Of a stretch of 64,000 nt of DNA, positions 57,820-64,000 are shown one piece after another (the stretch's first letter is position 1; each line of letters begins with the position of its first letter). The stretch lies in the NCBI GenBank assembly GCA_965214025.1, contig CBDCAW010000040.1:14338-78337 (forward strand). Reading direction: 5' to 3'. Below the pieces are notes generated by a model. It worked only from the letters and a program-made list of their open reading frames with translations, was not told the origin of the DNA and searched no databases. Source of the stretch: Granulosicoccus sp965214025 (GTDB lineage Bacteria > Pseudomonadota > Gammaproteobacteria > Granulosicoccales > Granulosicoccaceae). Position numbers and translations under genes: made by a program.

Positions 57820-59316
57820 ATGACAAGGAACACAGCTTTGAGACAGTCATCCGTATCGGGTACCCCACCGGCGAGCGCTCCGAATTCATCGGTCGCGCTC
57901 GCGCGCAGTCGAGCGGGCGTTCTGGTACTGATACTGGCGGCGAGCCTGTTCGGCTGCAGCGAGGCCGACGATGACGACGGATCGCAAAACCCTGCGCCAG
58001 GCGCCGGCGCACCGCAGCAGGACGGCTCGACCAGCGGGCCGACGGCTTCTGCCGGCTCCGACCAGTTCTCGCTGGCGGCGAGCGAATCTCGCCTGAGCCT
58101 GCAAGAGGGCGCCGACGAGGGTACTTCCATCGCTCTGACGCTGGAACGTAGCGCGGGCTTCTCGGCGCCTGTGGAACTCTCTGTCGACACCGCCGCATCG
58201 GGTGGTGGCTTGAACGCGAGTCTGTCGGACACGACGCTGGAAACCTCGGAGTCCGACAGCGAGCTCACCCTCGCACTGGCCGTCGACACCCTGCCGCGGC
58301 AACGGGAGCTGCTCGACCTGGTCATCACGGCAACATCCGGTGCCGAGAGCGCCAGCACCACGGTACAGATAGAGGTGGAGCCCGTGCAGGCGCCGGATGT
58401 GTATCTGCTGATCGGCCAGAGCAACATGGTCGGCTTCAGCGGCGATCGAACACGCATGGCAGGCGTCGGTGAACCGGATGCACCGGATCCGCGCATCCTG
58501 CAGCTGCAGGTCAGCTCCAACAACAGCGAAATGGTTTTCGCCACGCCCAGAGACTACGTCAGCGACGCAGCGAATATCGTGGTCGCCAACCCACTGATCG
58601 AAGCACTGGATCCCTTGCACGAACCGCTTGGCGAGGATGGCAACGGCAAGGTCGACGCCTACATTGGCCCTGGCCTGAGCTTCGCCAAGGCGGCGCTGGC
58701 GAACACCACCCAATCGATCGTGCTGGTGCCGGCGGCCTGGTCTTCCACCCAATTCTGCCTCGACGACCCGCTGCCGCCGAACGGCCAGCTCGGGGGATGG
58801 AACGCCATCGAACCCACCAGCCCGGAGCTGGGGAACACCTTGTTGTTCGACCGCGCCCTGACTCGGGTGAATGCGGCTCTGGAGATATCCGGTGGCATTC
58901 TCCGGGGCATCTTGTGGCACCAGGGTGAGACCGATGCGAATGAGCGTTGCGCGCCGCTGTACGAACAGAATCTGAGAACGCTGGTCAGTGAAATCCGTTC
59001 CCGGATCGATGTCGACCCGGCCGGTGCGGCGTTCCGCGGACCCGATGCGCCGGTGCCTTTCATCATCGGCACCATGTCGCGCGGTGCGGACGAGCGCGGT
59101 GACCTGTCCGTGTTCCCGCCCGAAAAACAGCGGATCGATGATGCACATCGCCTGTTGGCCGCCGAGCTGCCCTTCGCAGGCCTGGCCAACCTGGACGATC
59201 TGGTACCTCCGCAATACCCTTGTGGCAATACCACCTGCATTCACTTCGGCCCCGGAGCGCAACGGGTGGCAGGCGCGCGTTTCTACGAAGCCTTGCAGGG
59301 GTCTGTGGAGCCGTGA
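57820..59316 (+). CDS. SASA/CE6-like carbohydrate esterase lipoprotein, paralogue
   Basis: A 498-residue paralogue of the preceding gene, 53 bp downstream. The lipobox is SLFGC (Cys46), followed by a short Asp/Gly/Ser-rich linker. A beta-rich segment precedes the esterase domain, in which GQSN is at 199-202 (Ser201), HQGETDAN and CIHFGPGAQR follow. The two proteins share the motif order and many identical segments, for example YLLxGQSNMVGFSG and ILRGILWHQGE. They differ in linker length. The start ATG 57820 is preferred over upstream frames because it opens on the signal peptide. It is probably co-transcribed with the first gene. Confidence 0.88.
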   Translation: MTRNTALRQSSVSGTPPASAPNSSVALARSRAGVLVLILAASLFGCSEADDDDGSQNPAPGAGAPQQDGSTSGPTASAGSDQFSLAASESRLSLQEGADEGTSIALTLERSAGFSAPVELSVDTAASGGGLNASLSDTTLETSESDSELTLALAVDTLPRQRELLDLVITATSGAESASTTVQIEVEPVQAPDVYLLIGQSNMVGFSGDRTRMAGVGEPDAPDPRILQLQVSSNNSEMVFATPRDYVSDAANIVVANPLIEALDPLHEPLGEDGNGKVDAYIGPGLSFAKAALANTTQSIVLVPAAWSSTQFCLDDPLPPNGQLGGWNAIEPTSPELGNTLLFDRALTRVNAALEISGGILRGILWHQGETDANERCAPLYEQNLRTLVSEIRSRIDVDPAGAAFRGPDAPVPFIIGTMSRGADERGDLSVFPPEKQRIDDAHRLLAAELPFAGLANLDDLVPPQYPCGNTTCIHFGPGAQRVAGARFYEALQGSVEP

Positions 59317-59414
59317 GGTACTCATGGAAGCTCACGCACCGGTCGTGCATCCTCTTCATGTATCAAGAGCGCGATTGAGCAGACGAATGCGCGAGCAGTG
59401 GTCTTCACACTAGC

Positions 59415-60458
59415 ATGAGGATCCACGCCCTTCAGTATCTGCGTGCCCTGGCGGCGCTCGCCGTGGTCTACAGCCACAGTGTGATCCAGGTGGACACCTT
59501 CGAGAAGCTACTGCCCCACCGCGGCAGCTTCGGAGTCGACGTGTTTTTCGTCATCTCCGGTTTCATCATGGTGTACATCTCCCGCCCCGGCGATACCCCG
59601 GGCAGTTTCATGCTGAACCGTGTGCGGCGCGTGGTACCGCTGTACTGGTTCTTCATCCTGCTAATGGCGCTGATCCTGCTGGTGGCGCCAGGGGTGTTCA
59701 AGACGACCGTCTTCGATGTTCAGATCCTGCTGAAGAGTCTGGCGTTCATCCCGCATTACAGTCTCGCCCATCCCGATGAGCTGTGGCCACTCGTGGCGCC
59801 GGGCTGGTCCCTGAACTACGAAATGTATTTCTACCTGTGTTTCGCCGTGTCGCTATGGCTTGCGCCGCGCTACCGCCTGGCGTTCATCAGTGCGCTGATA
59901 CTCGCGGTGTTTCTGGTGGCCAGGCTTTCCGGCGTGCACGCTCCGGGCTCATGGCAGCAGGCGCTGGCGAGCTTCTACGGTGATGCGATCGTGTTCGAGT
60001 TCGTATTCGGCATGCTGATCGCCTGGCTCTGGCTGCGTGGCATCAGGCTTCCGGCTCGGCTTGCCCTACCCTGCCTGTTGGTCGCCGCGGCATTGCTCGT
60101 GTTTCCCCCTGAGGCCTACCTGCCGCGCCTGTGGCAGTTCGGCCTACCTTCGGCGCTGATCGTGATGGCCACCATCAGCCTGCCACTGCCGGCGGTCGGT
60201 CCGTTGATTCTGCTCGGCGATGCCTCCTACGCGCTTTACCTGAGCCACATCTTCACATTGGGCATCGTACGCAAGATCATTCCGCCCTTCCTCGGTACCG
60301 ACGCCGTCGCTGCCTGGCAATTCGTGCTGATATCCTTAGTAGCGTGCACGCTCGTCAGCATCGTGGTGCACCGCCTGGTGGATAACTGGTTCCTTCGCGT
60401 GGATCGGTTGAACAGCTTCCGATCGCGCCGGGGGGTCAAGCCTTCGCGGCAGTGGTGA
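59415..60458 (+). CDS. Acyltransferase 3 family membrane protein
   Basis: A 347-residue membrane O-acyltransferase with about ten helices. The family motifs are present: YLRALAALAVVYSHSV (catalytic His near residue 22), GSFGVDVFFVISGFIM and RRVVPLYWFF. A late ASYALYLSHIFTLGIVR closes the fold. Members acetylate or acylate polysaccharides, peptidoglycan or lipids, with acyl-CoA as donor. It lies 98 bp after the esterase genes, which would remove acetyl groups; a functional link is possible but unproven. It converges on recQ. Confidence 0.92.
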   Translation: MRIHALQYLRALAALAVVYSHSVIQVDTFEKLLPHRGSFGVDVFFVISGFIMVYISRPGDTPGSFMLNRVRRVVPLYWFFILLMALILLVAPGVFKTTVFDVQILLKSLAFIPHYSLAHPDELWPLVAPGWSLNYEMYFYLCFAVSLWLAPRYRLAFISALILAVFLVARLSGVHAPGSWQQALASFYGDAIVFEFVFGMLIAWLWLRGIRLPARLALPCLLVAAALLVFPPEAYLPRLWQFGLPSALIVMATISLPLPAVGPLILLGDASYALYLSHIFTLGIVRKIIPPFLGTDAVAAWQFVLISLVACTLVSIVVHRLVDNWFLRVDRLNSFRSRRGVKPSRQW

Positions 60459-60470
60459 CCGCTACCGAGG

Positions 60471-62300
60471 TCAGGCCTTCGCGGCCGCAGACTCCACATG
60501 CTCGCGGATCAGTCCCAGAAAATCGTCGCCGTAGCGATCGAGCTTGTGATCACCGACTCCGGACACTTCTGCCATCGCCGACAACGACAGTGGCTTGCGC
60601 CCGAGCATGTCCGCCAGCGTGGCGTCGCTGAAGACCACGTAGGCCGGCACACCGGCACTCTCACTGAGCTGACGCCGCAGGGCGCGCAGTGCTTCCCATA
60701 GCGGCTGATCCGCGGCAGCGATTTCGACGGACTTGCCGGGCCGTGAGGTGCGGCCCGACGAACTCTTGCTGCTGCGCTTGTCGGGCTTGCGTAGTTGCAG
60801 GGCTTCTTCACCACGTAATACGGGGCGGGATGCCTCAGTCAGCTTGAGCGCACCGTGGGAGTCGGCGCCGAGCAGCCCGCCTGCGATGAGCTGGCGGAAC
60901 AGGCTGCGCCATTCGGTAGCACTGGTGTCGCTGCCGATGCCGAAGGTGGACTGCTGGTCATGCCCCATACGCGTGACCCGCTCCACCGGCTTGCCCGTGA
61001 GTACGTCGATCAGGTAATTCACACCGAAGCGCTGACCGGTACGGTAGCAGCATGACATTGCCTTGCGTGCCGCCTCGGTGGCATCCCAGGTAGTCGGTGG
61101 TGACAGGCAGTTGTCGCAATTGCCGCAGACCGCCGAGTCGTTCTCGCCGAAGTAGCGCAACAGTGCCTGGCGGCGGCAGCCGATCATTTCCGCCAGCCCC
61201 AGCATGGCCTCGAGCTTCTGCTGCTCGACGCGCTTGTGGGCCTCATCCGCTTCCGACTGCTGCATCATGGCCCGCAGGTTGATCACATCTTGCAGCCCGT
61301 AGGCCATCCAGGCATTGGCGGGCTGCCCATCACGGCCGGCCCGGCCGGTTTCCTGATAGTAGGCCTCCACACTCTTCGGCAGGTTCAGATGTGCCACGAA
61401 GCGCACATCGGGTTTGTCGATACCCATGCCGAAGGCAATCGTGGCGACGATGATCAGGCCATCCTCGCGTAGGAATCGTGCCTGATTGCGCTGCCGCTCG
61501 TCGGCCGTGAGCCCGGCGTGGTAGGCAAGGGCCGGGCGACCCTGTGCATTCAGCCATTCTGCAGTCTGCTCCACCTTGCGCCGCGAAAGGCAATAGACGA
61601 TGCCGGCATCCATCGGGTGCTCGCGCTGCAGAAAGGCCCAAAGCTGATCGCGCGGACTGGCAGGTTCACTGATGGCATAGCGAATGTTCGGCCGGTCGAA
61701 ACCACTGATGAACCGGCGGGATTGCAGCAGCCGGAGGTTCGCAGCTATTTCCTCGCGGGTACGCTCGTCGGCGGTGGCCGTCAGTGCGATGCGCGGTACC
61801 TCGGGGAAGCGTTCGGCAAGGATCGACAGGCCAAGGTATTCTCGCCGGAAGTCATGCCCCCATTGAGAAACGCAGTGGGCCTCGTCAATCGCGAACAGGG
61901 CCAGCGGTGAGCGGTCGAGAAGCTCGAGCATGGAGGGCATGAGCAAGCGTTCCGGAGCGACATAGAGCATGTCCAGATTGCCTGCGAGCAATGCCTGCTC
62001 GGTCTGCCTGACCGCATCCGGCGACATCGAGGAATTGATGAAGGCTGCGTCGAGATCGAGGGCACGCAGTGCATCGACCTGATCCTGCATCAACGCGATC
62101 AGTGGCGAGATGATGATCCCGACACCGGTACGGGCCAGTGAGGGAATCTGGTAGCACAGCGACTTGCCACCACCGGTGGGCATCAGTACCAGGGCATCGT
62201 CGCCCCGGATGACGGTGTCGATGATGTCTTGCTGGTTACCGCGAAAACGGTCGAAACCGTAAACTGCCTGGAGAATGTCCAGTGCGTCCTTGTGGACCAT
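60471..62300 (-). CDS. recQ: ATP-dependent DNA helicase RecQ
   Basis: A 3'-5' helicase acting in recombination and fork repair. The 609-residue protein has Walker A MPTGGGKSLCYQIPSL, the DEAH box (LFAIDEAHCVSQWGHDFR), motifs IV-VI with GIVYCLSRRKVEQTAEWL, IGMGIDKPDVRFVAHLNLPKS and YYQETGRAGRDG, the zinc-binding Cys pattern (CGNCDNCLSPP), the RQC winged helix and an HRDC domain at the C-terminus (LRRQLSESAGVPAYVVFSDATLADML). The start MVHKDAL (62300) is preceded by AGGAGC and gives the family length. Confidence 0.96.
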   Translation of the reverse strand: MVHKDALDILQAVYGFDRFRGNQQDIIDTVIRGDDALVLMPTGGGKSLCYQIPSLARTGVGIIISPLIALMQDQVDALRALDLDAAFINSSMSPDAVRQTEQALLAGNLDMLYVAPERLLMPSMLELLDRSPLALFAIDEAHCVSQWGHDFRREYLGLSILAERFPEVPRIALTATADERTREEIAANLRLLQSRRFISGFDRPNIRYAISEPASPRDQLWAFLQREHPMDAGIVYCLSRRKVEQTAEWLNAQGRPALAYHAGLTADERQRNQARFLREDGLIIVATIAFGMGIDKPDVRFVAHLNLPKSVEAYYQETGRAGRDGQPANAWMAYGLQDVINLRAMMQQSEADEAHKRVEQQKLEAMLGLAEMIGCRRQALLRYFGENDSAVCGNCDNCLSPPTTWDATEAARKAMSCCYRTGQRFGVNYLIDVLTGKPVERVTRMGHDQQSTFGIGSDTSATEWRSLFRQLIAGGLLGADSHGALKLTEASRPVLRGEEALQLRKPDKRSSKSSSGRTSRPGKSVEIAAADQPLWEALRALRRQLSESAGVPAYVVFSDATLADMLGRKPLSLSAMAEVSGVGDHKLDRYGDDFLGLIREHVESAAAKA

Positions 62301-62407
62301 GACGCGAAGCTCCTGAGAAAAGGGTGGGCAACGTGTTCGGCACTTCCTGCGCCTGAGCGGCATGATACCACCGCTTGCTGCAGCGGGCGCTCCCGGCCCG
62401 CCCGGGA

Positions 62408-63133
62408 CTAACGGGCTGCAGCCACTGCCGACTGATAGTTGAGGCGACGCTGCGCGTAGTCGTCGACCACCGTTGCCATGGCAGCTTCGTCGTAGTCGCG
62501 CAGGCCGCTGAGCACGAGGTTCTTCTCGCCGCAGCCGATCGGCTCGCCTGCCGCCAGGATCGTGAACTTCAGCCTCGCCAGACCCTTCTTGCCGGTCATC
62601 GCAAGCTGCGCATCGGCAAGCACAAGGCTGATCTCGGTGCCGCCGAACCTATCGACCTCGAGTGCCATGTCGCGATAGATCACCAACGGGCGCTGCGGGT
62701 TGATCATCACGCCGGTATCGCGCATCAGACCCACCAGAATATCCGGGAATGTCTTGCCGGAGAACTGCACATAAGCTTCGGCCAGCGCGGCGATGAATGC
62801 ATCATCGCGACTCACGCCACCCCGGGCGAACATCACCATACAGCTGCGCCCGCGGGCATCATTGGCGTGTAGAGGATCGGTGAGACGCTCGGGCAGCACC
62901 AGCGCGACGTCGGCGGACAGCATGCCGGTGAACTGGACGTGGGTTCTGGCATGTACGCCGTACCGATGCAACATCACACTGAACAGCAGGTCACCCGGTA
63001 CGCAGAATCGTTTCGAACCCACGTCGTGGATCGGATTGAAGTCACCGGCGACCGCCTTGGCGAACTCGCTGCTTTGCTGCTCGCCGAAGCGAAATTCGTC
63101 GCCCTGTTGCCGTACGTACTGCGTGATGTTCAT
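62408..63133 (-). CDS. DUF3581 family protein
   Basis: A 241-residue soluble protein matching the DUF3581 family of gammaproteobacteria. The N-terminal motif FRFGEQQSSEFAKAVAGDFNPIHDVGSKRFCVPGDLLFSVMLHRYG resembles a hotdog-fold MaoC-like segment (FNPIHD). The later part is less distinctive. Hydratase activity has not been shown. The start MNITQY (63133) was chosen because the family begins there. It lies 107 bp upstream of recQ on the same strand, with no obvious functional link. Confidence 0.88.
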   Translation of the reverse strand: MNITQYVRQQGDEFRFGEQQSSEFAKAVAGDFNPIHDVGSKRFCVPGDLLFSVMLHRYGVHARTHVQFTGMLSADVALVLPERLTDPLHANDARGRSCMVMFARGGVSRDDAFIAALAEAYVQFSGKTFPDILVGLMRDTGVMINPQRPLVIYRDMALEVDRFGGTEISLVLADAQLAMTGKKGLARLKFTILAAGEPIGCGEKNLVLSGLRDYDEAAMATVVDDYAQRRLNYQSAVAAAR

Positions 63134-63365
63134 GCCACCTCTCGTGCTGGACACGCCTTCCACGCTGCATGACAGCGTACGGTGCTCAACGGAGTGTAGT
63201 GACTACGCCACGTGTTTGTGAGAAAACCCGATGAAACACCGTAGTGCCTTGCGGAGCCTGTGGCTGGCGTCCCGGTCACGCTGACGATCATATCGAGTTA
63301 CACCCGCCAGCCATCGAACGGAGCCTGCCGGAGCCGACAGAACGGCATAAGGAAAAGGAGATTGG

Positions 63366-63442
63366 TGGCGCGCCCGGAAGGATTCGAACCTCCGACCACC
63401 TGGTTCGAAGCCAGGTACTCTATCCAACTGAGCTACGGGCGC
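63366..63442 (-). tRNA. tRNA-Arg (anticodon TCG)
   Basis: A 77-nt cloverleaf on the minus strand, with acceptor GCGCCCG/CGGGCGC, D-arm AGCTCAGTTGGATAGAGT, anticodon loop CTTCGAA (anticodon TCG, reads CGA), T-arm GGAGGTTCGAATCCTTC and an encoded CCA end. Overall it resembles Escherichia coli tRNA-Arg(ACG). A -10-like TATTAT (63500-63505 on the plus strand, read on the minus) lies about 58 bp upstream. Confidence 0.96.
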
Positions 63443-63785
63443 TTTGACGAAGCATTCTGCCGATCGACCCGGCAGGCAGATCGATCGGGCACTGGCATGA
63501 TAATAGCGAGCAAGCTTGCCGTGTGCCGGTGGCGAAGTATACAGCGCTGACGCCTGTTGCGTCGAGCATCCTGACAATTCCGCGTAAACGCGCGAGAATC
63601 CACGTGCCGCTCGTCTGACGATGCCCCGTGATGACGCGCAGTGGCGCAGATCGTACCAAGCGGTGGATACGGCCCCTCGTCGGCGCACTTGCCGAATAGT
63701 CAGGATCGAGGAATGAACCTTTTCACCGAGTGCGGTCACACACACTCTTTCCTGATCCCAACCCTTACCGGATTTCCGTAACTCA
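63443..63785. other. Intergenic region between tRNA-Arg and the yceI-like gene
   Basis: This 343-bp stretch separates the divergent tRNA-Arg and yceI-like genes and must contain both promoters. Apart from the TATTAT element for the tRNA, no repeat or gene is supported. The minus-strand frame through it is an unsupported ORF that also crosses the tRNA. Confidence 0.6.
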
Positions 63786-64000
63786 ATGAAAGTTTCAACA
63801 CACACGCTTCTCGCACTTGCTCTCACCGGCATGACCTCCGCGAGCATGGCCGCCGTCGACCTCAGTGGTGTGCCGTCGGGTTCCTACGAAAACGACCCGA
63901 CGCATTCGTACATCACCTTCTCGTACGACCACCTCGGTTTGTCCAATCCGGAATTGGCCTTCGACGACTTCACCGTCGACATGAACCTGGACAGTGAAGA
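63786..64000 (+). CDS. YceI-family periplasmic protein (N-terminal part, 3' end outside window)
   Basis: The first 71 residues of a YceI-type protein: signal peptide LLALALTGMTSASMA, then AVDLSGVPSGSYENDPTHSYITFSYDHLGLSNPELAFDDFTVDMNLDS. The DPTHSYITFSYDHLG-S motif with TVDMN strand is the YceI start. These are lipocalin-like proteins that bind polyisoprenoids in the periplasm. The ATG at 63786 follows a CGTAACTCA stretch without a strong site. The gene runs past the window end. Confidence 0.92.
   Translation, partial: MKVSTHTLLALALTGMTSASMAAVDLSGVPSGSYENDPTHSYITFSYDHLGLSNPELAFDDFTVDMNLDSE

Noticed and set aside
63203..63847. 214-residue minus-strand ORF through tRNA-Arg
   Set aside because: It crosses a complete tRNA gene and the start of yceI, which excludes it as a coding gene. 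The PGFEPGGRRFESFRA peptide is the well-known artefact of translating a tRNA.

Overview
The window is a GC-rich gammaproteobacterial chromosome segment, probably marine. Gammaproteobacterial features include DsbB, a ribosome modulation factor-like protein, HexR, a DUF3581 protein, YceI and a tRNA-Arg. Genus cannot be fixed from the sequence. Gene density is high, and no transposase, prophage, CRISPR array or rRNA was seen.

Region by region: 0-18 kb carries the end of a GH1 beta-glucosidase, small envelope and membrane genes (DUF2177, PsiE, YfaZ, DUF1328, BON, AsmA, DUF3750), an RluA-type pseudouridine synthase, an anti-sigma factor without a sigma gene, a single-domain response regulator, a GH10 xylanase lipoprotein, dsbB, and a two-gene DNA repair module (a radical SAM/helix-hairpin-helix protein and a DUF4130-UdgX fusion). 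18-23 kb holds a degenerate NtrC-type regulator, a coupled mscS-yihY pair and a DUF4198 protein.

23.3-34.6 kb is the metabolic centrepiece. It is a tightly packed run bhcA-bhcB-bhcC-bhcD-glcA-glcD-glcE-glcF with a divergent IclR regulator, bhcR. It encodes a complete route from external glycolate through glyoxylate and the beta-hydroxyaspartate cycle to oxaloacetate. The bhcA promoter region has two 19-bp palindromes 21 bp apart, and a 23-bp tandem repeat sits just upstream of bhcR. Pyruvate kinase follows.

36-48 kb has a LysM/FecR protein, a FUSC-type transporter, argC, and the Entner-Doudoroff set zwf-pgl-hexR divergent from edd-eda, with a HexR-like operator between them and a porin downstream. 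argC, edd and eda all carry single-base indels in short homopolymers. These are either sequence errors or real gene decay. A 13-copy 14-bp minisatellite follows the porin terminator.

48-56 kb is a ten-gene multisubunit cation/proton antiporter operon with Mbh-like gene order and three large ion-pumping-type subunits. 56-64 kb has two tandem paralogous SASA/CE6-like esterase lipoproteins, an acyltransferase, recQ, a DUF3581 gene, tRNA-Arg(TCG) and the start of a yceI gene. GH1, GH10 and the esterases suggest use of plant or algal polysaccharides, feeding the Entner-Doudoroff genes, with glycolate as an additional carbon source.
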